Source: an uncultured Lachnospiraceae bacterium (GTDB lineage: Bacteria > Bacillota > Clostridia > Lachnospirales > Lachnospiraceae). From it: a stretch of 64,000 nt of DNA. Shown piece by piece: positions 8,883 to 17,337 of this stretch. Numbering within the stretch: the stretch's first letter is position 1; every line of letters starts with the position of its first letter. The stretch spans positions 1 through 64,000 of the forward strand of contig CAJTOL010000011.1 in NCBI GenBank assembly GCA_910577645.1, written 5' to 3'. Position numbers and translations under genes: made by a program. The notes under the pieces were generated by a model, which was not told the origin of the DNA, ran no database searches, and saw nothing but the letters and a program-made list of their open reading frames with translations.

Positions 8883-10967
8883 ATGCGGGTAAATGACACA
8901 TTGCTGAAATGGAAAGAGACATCAAAGCTGCTGGAATATTTTGGAGACTTTCAGGGAAAGCTCCAAAATATTATAGAGGCTGTTTTACGTGACAATTCAC
9001 CAGAGCGAGAGTTGGCTGCAGTTGACTTCATCCGCCAGGTCTGGGGAGCTTTTCCGGTTTTAGGCCCGGTTCCGCCCATAAAGCTGCTGCAGGATTTTGA
9101 ATATGACCGCAAATTTTATTCCAATTATAGAAGTCATGTATCTCATGTGGCAGAGGTATTCCTGCTGGGATTATATATCTACGAAAATAATTGGATCATA
9201 AGAAAGGAGACAGCAGACTACTTAAGAAAGGCTGGCGGGGAAAATCCGGATAAAACTTTTTTGCTGGTATGGACAGGGACATCATTATTTCATGATATTG
9301 GATACCTTCTGGAAAATGCCAGGGCAGTGGTTGGAGCGGAAACAGAGGCAGAAATCTGTAAAAACCTAAGCAATGTTTTCTCCTGCCTGCTGTCTGCCAC
9401 CCCCTATTTTAAAAATAATATTACATCTGTCAAGGAAGAGCAGATTATAAGGGATAATGAGATTTTTACAAAGCAGATAAAAAGGATCCGTGATTTAGAG
9501 AGCAGCAGCACGTTCCTCAAATTGCGCCCTATGGGAAATGATTCCAATTTAAACTATTATCGCGATACTTCGTCCAGCAATGCTTTGAAGGAGTATTATG
9601 ATTATGCCCAAAAAACAGCGCCAAAAGGGAGAAGTTCATTTCGGGATCACGGCATCAGCAGCGCATTAATATTGGACAAAATATGGACGGCTTATAAACA
9701 GGAATTAAAGACGCTGATGGAGAGACATAGAAACGTGGATGCCTCTTTGATGAAGCAGATAGAGGCAGTCAACAGTGAGGTGGAGAAGGCAGAACCTCTC
9801 ATGAATATCATTTTGGGGGCGATTGCTTTACACAATATTGACAAAGAAATCTGGATCCCTGATGATGCGATCCGCAGCGGCATACAATTAGAGCAGTTCC
9901 AAATATGCCTGAAAGAGGAGGAGCCCTGCAAGGCTCTGCCAATGGCATTTCTGCTGCGCCTGTGCGATGAACTGCAAAGCTGGGATCGGCCCAGATTCCG
10001 GGCGCCGGAAAAAGGAGACGTAAATACCGGAAATAAGGATGTCCACATAAGCGCTGACAGCAGCAGGATCTATGTATTATATGAAGCAGATAAAATTTAT
10101 GTAGATCCGGCTGCAGTGAAAGACAGCTCTTATAACAAGCTGATGAAAAAGTTAAAGCTGTATCTGGCTGAGGATACCGTAAACGGGCTGATGCGGTGCA
10201 AAGAAGAAAGCGAGACAAAAGAAAAACCAACAGTGACGGAAGAAAAGGGTAAAGAAGATGAAGTCAGCGCCACAGGACTTCCGGAAGGATACCGGCCTCT
10301 TGCATTGCCGCCGGCAGATGAGATAGTAACGGTTGATTCCCTGGAAAGAGGGGTGGAATACGCTTTGCTGTGCAATACCGGAAAGAAAGCGTACAGAGAG
10401 TCGGTAATTAGCAGAAAAACGCTGTGTTTAGTGGAAGGGAGTAATGCCGAAACGGTTACGATCTGTCTTCTGCAAGAGGGAACCATGGAGAAACAGGGGG
10501 AAATCTGCCTGAAAAGAGGGCAGCCCCGGAATATTTTAGTTACCGGAAAAGGAGTGGTTTTGAGAGTTCTTCCCTGCATCAGTACCAATAAAGGCCAGCG
10601 ACTGGAGTATGTAGGCCAGGGAAGTATTGGATTAGCCCTGTATGCGGAAACAGATATACGGAAAAGAACCGGGCCGGGAAAAATATGGACCGTAAAGCAA
10701 TGCCAGGGAATTACCAGCTTTGCGGCAGACGGAAAAGATGGCTTTTTGGCTGTAAAAGAGGGAGAAATCTTTACGGATTATCTGGAAGAGGACGCCCTGT
10801 ATTATGATGCCCGTTTAAACCACGAGAAGGATAAAAAGACAAAGGTTTTGGAAACCTGGCTGGAAAAAGGCTGCTGGTTTTTCTTAAAAACCAATGGGGA
10901 AATTATCAGCAATACTGCGGTAACAGATGAGACATATCAGAGAAAAATCATATCGGATCTCAGATAG
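8883..10967 (+). CDS. Large HD-domain protein with a C-terminal beta-rich region
   Basis: The N-terminal 400 or so residues carry an HD phosphohydrolase signature: HVSHVAEV (about 86-90), LFHDIGY (about 138), FRDHGISSALIL (about 258), AIALHN (about 314) and FLLRLCDELQSWDRP (about 361). This pattern recalls HD domains seen in bacterial conflict systems and fused to Hsp90-like ATPases, but the substrate is unknown. A Lys/Glu-rich linker (about 440-465) leads to about 230 residues that look all-beta, possibly a ligand-binding or propeller-like part. All the metal-binding His and Asp residues appear present, so it may be an active hydrolase. An AAGGAGG site precedes the ATG. It is followed after ten bases by the helical partner gene and then the Hsp70-like gene. 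Confidence 0.7.
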   Translation: MRVNDTLLKWKETSKLLEYFGDFQGKLQNIIEAVLRDNSPERELAAVDFIRQVWGAFPVLGPVPPIKLLQDFEYDRKFYSNYRSHVSHVAEVFLLGLYIYENNWIIRKETADYLRKAGGENPDKTFLLVWTGTSLFHDIGYLLENARAVVGAETEAEICKNLSNVFSCLLSATPYFKNNITSVKEEQIIRDNEIFTKQIKRIRDLESSSTFLKLRPMGNDSNLNYYRDTSSSNALKEYYDYAQKTAPKGRSSFRDHGISSALILDKIWTAYKQELKTLMERHRNVDASLMKQIEAVNSEVEKAEPLMNIILGAIALHNIDKEIWIPDDAIRSGIQLEQFQICLKEEEPCKALPMAFLLRLCDELQSWDRPRFRAPEKGDVNTGNKDVHISADSSRIYVLYEADKIYVDPAAVKDSSYNKLMKKLKLYLAEDTVNGLMRCKEESETKEKPTVTEEKGKEDEVSATGLPEGYRPLALPPADEIVTVDSLERGVEYALLCNTGKKAYRESVISRKTLCLVEGSNAETVTICLLQEGTMEKQGEICLKRGQPRNILVTGKGVVLRVLPCISTNKGQRLEYVGQGSIGLALYAETDIRKRTGPGKIWTVKQCQGITSFAADGKDGFLAVKEGEIFTDYLEEDALYYDARLNHEKDKKTKVLETWLEKGCWFFLKTNGEIISNTAVTDETYQRKIISDLR

Positions 10968-10977
10968 GAGGGAATCA

Positions 10978-11799
10978 ATGGAACTGCATAAAATGGTACA
11001 AAACTATTTACCTGCAAACAAGGAGTATCCCTGGGAAAACAGAAAGGACATGAAAAGGGCGGAACAGTTGCTCTGGGAATATTCCGGAGGCGGGAGATGC
11101 GAACTTGATAAACTGATGCGGCGTATGATAGAAAATGACCGGAGAATGGAGCAAAAAAAGGCGCAGGATGAGGAGAGATGGAGAGAAAGGGAAAATTTTA
11201 ATACAGAGAAGCTGCTAAAGGAATGTCTATTATTGTACAATAGCTATTTACAATGTGAACCGAAAAAAAATGAGTTTTACAGACAAAGGTTTTTCTCTGA
11301 GGGCGGTGTTGCGCGGTGTATGCAGCAATACATTGGATTGTGGAAAAACGAACTTCCATCGGCTACAACTCTGGAGATTATGGAACAAATCTTATGGGGA
11401 GGAAGCCTGCAGTATTTGGAATATGAACTGAGGCAGCTGAATGGGGGAATGGAAATAAAAGAAGAGCCCCTTTATGGTATGGATAATTATAAAGCGCTTC
11501 TGACTTCCCAGGGATTTGCAATTGATGTTCCGGATTTAGAACGGATTAGAAGAATAAACCGTCAGAATTTGGAGGAAGAGGAAGAAAAACGGAAAAAGCG
11601 AAAAATCCGTGAGGATATCCACCAGTGTCTTCTGGATAAGGAGGTTCAAAATTACCTGAGAAAGTTAGGGCCGGAAGCGTTGAACAGAGTGGAAGCAGAG
11701 GAAGGAAGCAGAATCGTAGAATATTTTGATACAGCAGATAAACTGGGGCATATTTTTGAGAAATTACTAAAACGGTTAAACGTGGAATTGCATACTTAG
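10978..11799 (+). CDS. Charged helical protein of unknown function, between the HD and Hsp70-like genes
   Basis: The 273-residue protein is rich in Glu, Arg and Lys and mostly helical, with coiled-coil stretches near 50-75 and 200-215 (LEEEEEKRKKRKIRED). No signal peptide, membrane segment or known motif is visible. The ATG at 10978 has a GGAGGG site. Its placement between an HD protein and an Hsp70-like ATPase makes an adaptor or co-chaperone role plausible, but that is inference only. Confidence 0.65.
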   Translation: MELHKMVQNYLPANKEYPWENRKDMKRAEQLLWEYSGGGRCELDKLMRRMIENDRRMEQKKAQDEERWRERENFNTEKLLKECLLLYNSYLQCEPKKNEFYRQRFFSEGGVARCMQQYIGLWKNELPSATTLEIMEQILWGGSLQYLEYELRQLNGGMEIKEEPLYGMDNYKALLTSQGFAIDVPDLERIRRINRQNLEEEEEKRKKRKIREDIHQCLLDKEVQNYLRKLGPEALNRVEAEEGSRIVEYFDTADKLGHIFEKLLKRLNVELHT

Positions 11800-11810
11800 G
11801 GGATGAAAAG

Positions 11811-13820
11811 ATGAGTCTATGGAACGGATTTGATATTTCTGAATATTGGGATGAGAAGCAGTGCAGATTTAAGGAGGATGTGACAATCCTTGCACTGGAT
11901 TTTGGCCATGGACAATGCTCTATGGCTCAGCTGAAAGCGGACAGAACAATTAAAGATTGGGTATTTGACGATGAGGCTTATACGATTCCAACTGCTATCC
12001 GGTATGAGGGAAATGAGATAAAAATCGGAAGGCAGGCAGCGGGAAAAGAAGATACCATCTATTACTTTAAGGACAGCCCCAAACATTTTGATGATGTTTT
12101 ATGGGGGAGAACCAAAAGGGATTTGATGGGGGACTTTTTGGGGCAGCTGATGCGTATGGCGGCAGAGAGGAATGGAGGAGTAAGCAGACGGGCAAAAGTG
12201 CTGCTATTTGTGGGCTGCCCGTCATCAGAGGAGGAATGGCTGTCTGTAAAGTTTCAGTATGCGGCTATGATTGAGGATGCAGTAAGAAGGTATATCCCTA
12301 AAATTAAAGCAGTCATTCTTCCCGAATCCAGGGCAGCCTGCATCCATGCAATGCAGAATGGGGATTTGTCAATGGATGCAGGGGTTTTGGTACTGGATTT
12401 TGGATCCTCAACAGCAGATGCCACCTGGCTGAAAACAGGGGAGAAGGCTTTGGAGAGGAGCTGGCGGCTGGGAGCATCGGAAATTGAGAATGCAATGATA
12501 AAAGAAATCCTTGAAAGAGAAGGATATGATATGGGCTTTCTTACGTTACAGCAAAAAGCACTTTACCAATTCGATTTTCGGGAGAGAAAAGAACGGTTTT
12601 ATAATGAAATTCCCACCAGCAGTACGGTAATCCAGATTTTTTGCCTGGATAAAGACGGAAATCCTGTAAAGACGATTAATCCCCACACAAAGAAACAAGT
12701 CAATGCAACTGCTGCAGTGATTCCGGTAAATGTAGATGACGAATTTATGGACGCAGTGGTAGGAAGCTTTGGAGCAGGAAGAAGCCCGCATACAGGCCGG
12801 GAATTTGCCTTAAGAGGAAGCGGAAAAAGCGCCGCCTGGGCCGGACATTGCCGAAGGATTATCCGGACTATTTTGCAGGAGCTGAAAGATTCAGGCTGCA
12901 AATGTCAGGCTATTGTTTTAACCGGCGGGGCAAGTAAAATGCAGTTTATCAGGGCTCTTTGCAAAGAAGAGGCAGGACGGGTATATAATTCCAAGAAGAT
13001 TCGGGTTGAAATTGCCGTAAATCCTTCTCTTACAGTATCCAGAGGATTGGCAGAGGCCGCGAAACAGGATATGCAGGCAGAGGAAATGAAGAGCGAAGTG
13101 ATTGCCAGATTGAAAGAACAGATAGAGAAAGAGCTGGAGGAGTTTGCCGCTTATTTATCCAAAGAGATCGGACAGATTTATTATAAGAGAGAATTGAAAA
13201 TATTGGAGGCCTGGGCAGATGATAGTGTAACGTCTCCGGGAGAGAGAAACTGCATGACTGTCAAAAACAGATTGAAAAATCAGTCCATTGATAGGAAAAC
13301 AATAGAAAACCTGGCAAAGGAGGGCTTTAAAAATACTGTGGGATGCTGCAGGAAAAGAATCCAGCAGACCACCAATGAAGCTCTGGAAAAAATTTATCAT
13401 AATAAATTGGATGAAAAATCTTACCGTCTGGATGAAAAGAAGTGGAAGCGGATTATGAAGCATTACGATTCGGATAAACTAAATCAACTGGAATTTCCGG
13501 ATATAGACGGCTGCGGGCTGTTGGATTATATTTTTATTATTTTAATAGGGGTGCCGCTTGCGTTTCTTGACGGTATTTTCGATACGGAAATGAGCGACGC
13601 ACTATTAGCCCACTATGAAACAAGAGAGCTTTCCTTAGGGAAAAGAAAAAAGCTTTTGGAAGATGCGAAAGAAAATCACTTAAACAAGCTGACAAAAGAA
13701 GTGGAACAGAGACTGCTAAAGAATATTGAAGAAAGCAGGGAGAAAGGAGCTCTTAATCTGGAGGAAACCATTGCCAGCGAATTAGAAACCGCTTTTGATT
13801 TAATGGCGTTTTACGGATAG
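11811..13820 (+). CDS. Hsp70/actin-fold ATPase with a C-terminal hydrophobic segment
   Basis: The actin/Hsp70 nucleotide-binding motifs are visible: phosphate-1 LALDFGHGQCS (about 26-36), phosphate-2 VLVLDFGSSTADATW (about 191-205) and the adenosine motif AIVLTGGASKMQF (about 365-377). Canonical DnaK would continue into a beta-sandwich substrate domain; here residues about 410-669 are instead charged and helical, interrupted by a hydrophobic stretch at about 572-590 (DYIFIILIGVPLAFLDGIF). It is therefore an Hsp70-like ATPase with a non-standard C-terminus, perhaps membrane-associated and working with the two upstream membrane proteins. It is the last gene of the block and is followed by a strong terminator. 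Confidence 0.75.
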   Translation: MSLWNGFDISEYWDEKQCRFKEDVTILALDFGHGQCSMAQLKADRTIKDWVFDDEAYTIPTAIRYEGNEIKIGRQAAGKEDTIYYFKDSPKHFDDVLWGRTKRDLMGDFLGQLMRMAAERNGGVSRRAKVLLFVGCPSSEEEWLSVKFQYAAMIEDAVRRYIPKIKAVILPESRAACIHAMQNGDLSMDAGVLVLDFGSSTADATWLKTGEKALERSWRLGASEIENAMIKEILEREGYDMGFLTLQQKALYQFDFRERKERFYNEIPTSSTVIQIFCLDKDGNPVKTINPHTKKQVNATAAVIPVNVDDEFMDAVVGSFGAGRSPHTGREFALRGSGKSAAWAGHCRRIIRTILQELKDSGCKCQAIVLTGGASKMQFIRALCKEEAGRVYNSKKIRVEIAVNPSLTVSRGLAEAAKQDMQAEEMKSEVIARLKEQIEKELEEFAAYLSKEIGQIYYKRELKILEAWADDSVTSPGERNCMTVKNRLKNQSIDRKTIENLAKEGFKNTVGCCRKRIQQTTNEALEKIYHNKLDEKSYRLDEKKWKRIMKHYDSDKLNQLEFPDIDGCGLLDYIFIILIGVPLAFLDGIFDTEMSDALLAHYETRELSLGKRKKLLEDAKENHLNKLTKEVEQRLLKNIEESREKGALNLEETIASELETAFDLMAFYG

Positions 13821-13842
13821 AATATGATACGGGAGTTCAAAT

Positions 13843-13897
13843 GGGGATGTGGCAATATGAAAGGAAGAGGCTTCTATCATGGCACATCCCCTTTTTC
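13843..13897 (+). terminator. Terminator after the Hsp70-like gene (variant of the composite hairpin)
   Basis: GGGGATGTG (13843-13851) pairs perfectly with CACATCCCC (13883-13891) and is followed by five T. The arms match the outer-arm family found elsewhere, and the loop keeps a CTTCTAT fragment. Confidence 0.8.
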
Positions 13898-14124
13898 GTT
13901 TCAATAATATTATATATAAAAACATTTTGAGAATCCGCTGGTTGGTCGAGGGGCAGAGCGGCGGGAAAGAAGAATATAACCAGGAAATAACAAATTGAAT
14001 TAAAAAGTTCCTTACGAAACCGATTGCAATACCAAAAACCTTAATATATAATATTATAAAATATAGATATTAAAATCCCAATACCTATATTTTAAGGAAA
14101 ATTTTATAGTTGGAGGGAAGCATT
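13898..14124. other. AT-rich intergenic leader of the first Spo0A-like gene
   Basis: No open frame of note. The last 100 bases are strongly AT-rich (TTAATATATAATATTATAAA near 14040) and probably contain the promoter of the next gene, but no confident -35/-10 pair was identified. No exact 0A box was seen. Confidence 0.4.
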
Positions 14125-14448
14125 ATGAGGAGTGCAAAAGAAGTCCTAAGCCGGGTTCCGTTTTTAAAGAGCTACAGAGGATACGAAGACATGATCCTGT
14201 GTATGGAATTAGTGGCTGAAGATGAAGAACGCCTTGTAAGAATCCGGGAACGGGTATATTTACCGGTAGCGGAGCTTAGAGGGGAAAGCGTACATACGCT
14301 GGAAAAGAATCTGAGGACGTTCCGGCAGGCATTTTTGATGAACGGAGGGAGGGAATATTTAGAAGCATGTTTAAAACGGAAGATTGACGCCAGAATATTT
14401 CCGAGAGAACTGATAGAAGCGTTGGCTGAGTGCATGAAAATATCCTGA
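14125..14448 (+). CDS. Stand-alone Spo0A C-terminal-like (DNA-binding) protein
   Basis: The 107-residue protein follows the layout of the Spo0A effector domain without a receiver domain: a GYEDMILCMEL helix, EDEERLVRIRERVYLPVAEL, then HTLEKNLRTFRQAFLMNGG and a final PRELIEALAECM. In Spo0A the equivalent region (SRVERAIRHAIEVAW) is the recognition helix. The ATG at 14125 has a GGAGGG site, so an upstream TTG at 14110 is rejected. It is about 50 percent similar to the protein at 15267. Family membership is inferred from pattern and is less certain than for the 15676-16101 gene. Confidence 0.6.
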   Translation: MRSAKEVLSRVPFLKSYRGYEDMILCMELVAEDEERLVRIRERVYLPVAELRGESVHTLEKNLRTFRQAFLMNGGREYLEACLKRKIDARIFPRELIEALAECMKIS

Positions 14449-14817
14449 GAGGAAGGATATTTTGCCTGATGAGGAGACTGTAACCGGCTGACAAAAAGAG
14501 GGCTTCCCATGAAACTTTGAGGATTCTCTGAGACAAAGGAGGAGTGACAGAACGTATCCTATGGCTGTGGGGAGTTTTCTTAAAGTACAATTACGTTTCT
14601 TATTATCTGTAAGCACTGAAAATCAATATTTTCACCTGTATAAGGTTCTGCAAAATCTTGCAACAATTCAAATTCCTGTACGTTAATGATATTGTAATAA
14701 AAAGATGTCGTAAAAGGTACTTTTTTGCCGCTTATTACCTTATTTGGTAGTAATTGACTTTTGTTTTACTATAAACTATTAAATAAAGTGAAATATTCGG
14801 CAGAAAGGGGGAAGACG
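14449..14817. other. Intergenic region with no supported gene
   Basis: No long frame with a ribosome binding site was seen. A 22-codon frame near 14542 follows AAAGGAGG too closely to be convincing. The promoter of the next regulator is probably TTGACT (14755-14760) with TATTAA 17 bases downstream. Confidence 0.35.
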
Positions 14818-15060
14818 ATGGAGGAACAGAAGATATTGGCAAAGCGGATTGAGTTTTTGTGCAAGGAAAAAAATCTTTCCTATTATGAGCTGTCTTATAA
14901 AGCAGCAGTTCCGTTGACTACACTGATGCATATTATGGATGGCTCTACAAAAAATCCAGGCTTGTTTACCATATCCAAGATTTGCGGAGGATTAAGGATT
15001 TCCTTAAAGGACTTTTTTGATACTCAGGAATTTGAAGGGATCGAGGAAGGGTTGGAATAA
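14818..15060 (+). CDS. Small XRE-family helix-turn-helix regulator
   Basis: The 80-residue protein is a single helix-turn-helix unit: ILAKRIEFLCKEKNLSYYEL, then AAVPLTTLMHIMDGS and TISKICGGLRISLKDFF, the standard XRE/Cro layout. The ATG at 14818 follows an AAAGGGGG site. It stands between two Spo0A-like genes on the same strand and may control them or itself. Confidence 0.8.
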   Translation: MEEQKILAKRIEFLCKEKNLSYYELSYKAAVPLTTLMHIMDGSTKNPGLFTISKICGGLRISLKDFFDTQEFEGIEEGLE

Positions 15061-15266
15061 CCTGATTTACTCCTGCAAAGTTTCGCTGTCAGCCTTCCTG
15101 TCATGCTTTCCTCTTGGCTACGTTTATAAAATATGGCCAGATTTATAGCTCGGCAAAGTCTAATAAAGTGCTAAAAAAGTTGAATTTTGGCTAAAAAAGT
15201 CTTTTTTTCGCTACAGTCTCCGTTTTCCCGTATACTTATAAGCACGAAATAGAATGGGGGGATGGT

Positions 15267-15611
15267 ATGAAATCAGCGGAAGAAGTATTAAACGACTTTC
15301 CACTTTTAAAGAGTTACAAGGGCTACAGCGCTTTGGTTGCCTGCCTGGAAATGGCCAGAGAGGATGAAGGAAGGCTGGTTCATATCCGGAAGCATATCTA
15401 CACTCCGATTGCTCAGGCTCGGGGAGAGACTGTACACAATTTGGAGAAGAACCTGAGGACCGTAAGGGATGCGTTTTTGGCGTATGGCGGCAAAGCTTAT
15501 TTGGAAAGAAACTTGCGGGTAAAAATTCATCTGCCTCTATATCCTCGGGAAATGATAGAGATGCTTCTGGAATGTATGCGGAGGGGACAGGAGAGAAGGC
15601 CGCCTGTCTGA
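15267..15611 (+). CDS. Stand-alone Spo0A C-terminal-like protein, paralogue of 14125
   Basis: This 114-residue protein shares with the 14125 product the opening SAEEVLNDFPLLKSYKGY and the blocks EDEGRLVHIRKHIYTPIAQA, VHNLEKNLRTVRDAF and PREMIEMLLECM. It has no receiver domain. The upstream 60 bases contain two GCTAAAAAAGT direct copies (15170-15180 and 15191-15201) that may be regulatory. It ends convergently with the third Spo0A-like gene. Confidence 0.6.
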   Translation: MKSAEEVLNDFPLLKSYKGYSALVACLEMAREDEGRLVHIRKHIYTPIAQARGETVHNLEKNLRTVRDAFLAYGGKAYLERNLRVKIHLPLYPREMIEMLLECMRRGQERRPPV

Positions 15612-15675
15612 TAAAGTAAAAGGATGGATTGAGGCTGGAGAGGGATGTCAGTTCCACATTCGATTTCGACAGCAG

Positions 15676-16101
15676 CTATCGGGGATCCGGCAGCCTGTGG
15701 CGGCGCTCCAAATTGTCGGGGATAATAAGCATTTCCCGAAGCTGTCCGTTTTTCTTCCAGATATCGAAAGGACATTGTTTTTTTACGTAGCAAGAGAGGA
15801 TATCAATAAACTCTCCGTTAGTTGGTTTAACCTGGATACGGCATCCGGCAATCTGAAAAAGACGTTCTCTGTCGCCCCGGTTCCAGCACAGAGAAATGAC
15901 GGTTCGGATATTGCGTTCAATGCAGGTGGGAGTTGTGCCGTGAAGCTCCGCTACCAGGGGATAGAGAAGCTTAGAAATCATCAAAAGGCGGTTTTCATCT
16001 TCCAGAACCAGAAGGATGGCAGTATTCAAATAGTAGTAACCCAGATGAGTGGCGGAAATTCCTAAGGATCGGATGATGGTAACAGGGGAGTTGGGATTCA
16101 T
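15676..16101 (-). CDS. Stand-alone Spo0A C-terminal domain protein
   Basis: The 141-residue protein matches the Spo0A DNA-binding domain closely: LGISATHLGYYYLNTAILLV, LLYPLVAELHGTTPTCIERN, IRTVISLCWNRGD and VKPTNGEFIDIL are the expected blocks in order. The N-terminal receiver domain with its phosphorylatable Asp is absent, so it should bind 0A-like sites without phosphorelay control, or compete with Spo0A. About 40 extra C-terminal residues are basic and unrecognised. An exact 0A box (TTCGACA, 16181-16187) lies 80 bases before its start. Confidence 0.8.
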   Translation of the reverse strand: MNPNSPVTIIRSLGISATHLGYYYLNTAILLVLEDENRLLMISKLLYPLVAELHGTTPTCIERNIRTVISLCWNRGDRERLFQIAGCRIQVKPTNGEFIDILSCYVKKQCPFDIWKKNGQLREMLIIPDNLERRHRLPDPR

Positions 16102-16180
16102 GGACAGCGGCTCCTTTCGTTTTTCTCTATTGTACTAAAAATAGAAGAAAAGTCAGCGGAATGGATGAAAATAGACGTTT

Positions 16181-16187
16181 TTCGACA
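16181..16187. promoter_or_regulatory. 0A box (Spo0A-type binding site)
   Basis: TTCGACA, the reverse complement of TGTCGAA, lies 80 bases upstream of the Spo0A-like gene at 16101. The 366-base gap 16102-16467 otherwise contains no supported gene. Confidence 0.5.
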
Positions 16188-16384
16188 AAAAGAGAACATT
16201 ATCCACTTATGGGAAAGAAAAAATAGTTTTTTATAACCGACAATTTTTGCAAAAAGAGGCAAAAATTTGTCCACACCATTTGGTACACTTATTAGAAAAG
16301 TACACCATATTTGGCACATCGGGGGAAGTATAGACCAGATAAGAAGGGAGTATAAACAGAATGGTAAAATGATAAAAACAGATA

Positions 16385-16391
16385 TGTCGAA
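16385..16391. promoter_or_regulatory. Second 0A box in the same divergent region
   Basis: TGTCGAA is an exact 0A core, 77 bases before the small leucine-zipper gene at 16468. Confidence 0.45.
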
Positions 16392-16467
16392 TGATGCGGT
16401 GATTTTTACTTTTCAAAAATAAAAGAAAGCTTTATATTAACATCATAGAAAAAGGAGGTTGTGCAGT

Positions 16468-16620
16468 ATGAGTGAACAAGATAGGGTGCTGATGCTGGAG
16501 CGAGAGAATCAAAGACTAAAAGAGGATAATGAAATGCTCCTGTCGGTTATCACTCAGTTAAAAACTACATTAAACCGCATGGTGGAACGGTATATAACAA
16601 ATTCTGCAAAAAATCAGTGA
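16468..16620 (+). CDS. Small leucine-zipper protein
   Basis: A 50-residue frame, MSEQDRVLMLERENQRLKED and onward, has heptad-spaced hydrophobic residues through about residue 40, so it is a short coiled coil with no other domain. An AAAGGAGG site lies eight bases before the ATG. It diverges from the Spo0A-like gene and runs convergent to a zinc-ribbon coiled-coil gene whose C-terminal coil has similar composition; pairing of the two is conceivable but unproven. Confidence 0.65.
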   Translation: MSEQDRVLMLERENQRLKEDNEMLLSVITQLKTTLNRMVERYITNSAKNQ

Positions 16621-16695
16621 AAAGGACGAAGAGGGAAGAATCCCGAAGCCATGGAAAGATGACGCTGATTAGGGAGGCTTTGCATCATTTTCTTA

Positions 16696-17064
16696 TTACT
16701 TCGGGAGATTCTGCTTCTTCACCATATCCCAGATTGTTTGATGCATCCACTCTACCGTGGACTTCAAAGTTTTATTCTCTTCTTCTAATTCCTGGATACG
16801 GCAGATAAGCTGGGCAATAGTTTCACGATGGTTAGCGGCTTTGTGAGGAGCTGCCAGACGGGAAGTCAGTGTGGGAGCGTGGAGCAAAAGCTGATGAGTT
16901 AAAAGTGCATCCCGCTCTTCACAGCCTAAATCCATGAAATCTTGGTAACGCATAGGCAGATGCTCCATTTTAAGATCACATTTGGGGCATACTGCATTGC
17001 GGGAAAGCTGATAGTAAGCATAATAACCGCATTTTGTGCAGTAATAGACAGCCAATTCTCTCAT
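16696..17064 (-). CDS. Zinc-ribbon protein with C-terminal coiled coil
   Basis: The 122-residue protein begins MRELAVYYCTKCGYYAYYQL and completes a CxxC...CPKC zinc ribbon by about residue 29. It ends in a coiled coil (ETIAQLICRIQELEEENKTL). The ATG at 17064 with an AAGGAGG site is chosen over one 33 bases upstream. Function is unknown; small proteins of this layout often bind nucleic acid or act as regulators. Confidence 0.65.
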   Translation of the reverse strand: MRELAVYYCTKCGYYAYYQLSRNAVCPKCDLKMEHLPMRYQDFMDLGCEERDALLTHQLLLHAPTLTSRLAAPHKAANHRETIAQLICRIQELEEENKTLKSTVEWMHQTIWDMVKKQNLPK

Positions 17065-17196
17065 GGGTTCCTCCTTCTGATGTATTTGCTGTGCCATCTG
17101 GGCAGATTTTAGAAGTTTAATTTTTAAACATTACTCTTCCAAAATATTTTACTCTAACTTATATATAACGCAAAAAATTAAAAAACGTGACAAAAA

Positions 17197-17241
17197 ATCA
17201 AAAAAGCTGACTTCTCTAACAGAAAAGACAGCTTTTTTGAT
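17197..17241. terminator. Bidirectional terminator
   Basis: ATCAAAAAAGCTG (17197-17209) pairs perfectly with CAGCTTTTTTGAT (17229-17241), with A-run and T-run sides that would work on either strand. It lies downstream of the cell-wall-binding gene. Confidence 0.75.
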
Positions 17242-17337
17242 TGAACGGATTTTTTACATACAACGGATGATTTGTAATCGCAAGAGGATTTTCGTTTAGG
17301 GGGACAGCCGGAATACGCCGTCCCCGAAAAATCTGGG

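Noticed and set aside
14542..14610. 22-codon frame after an AAAGGAGG sequence
   Set aside because: The start follows the ribosome binding site almost directly and the peptide has no recognisable features.
14125..17064. Reading the small XRE, leucine-zipper and zinc-ribbon genes as a toxin-antitoxin locus
   Set aside because: No toxin family is recognisable and the genes do not form a tight two-gene pair.
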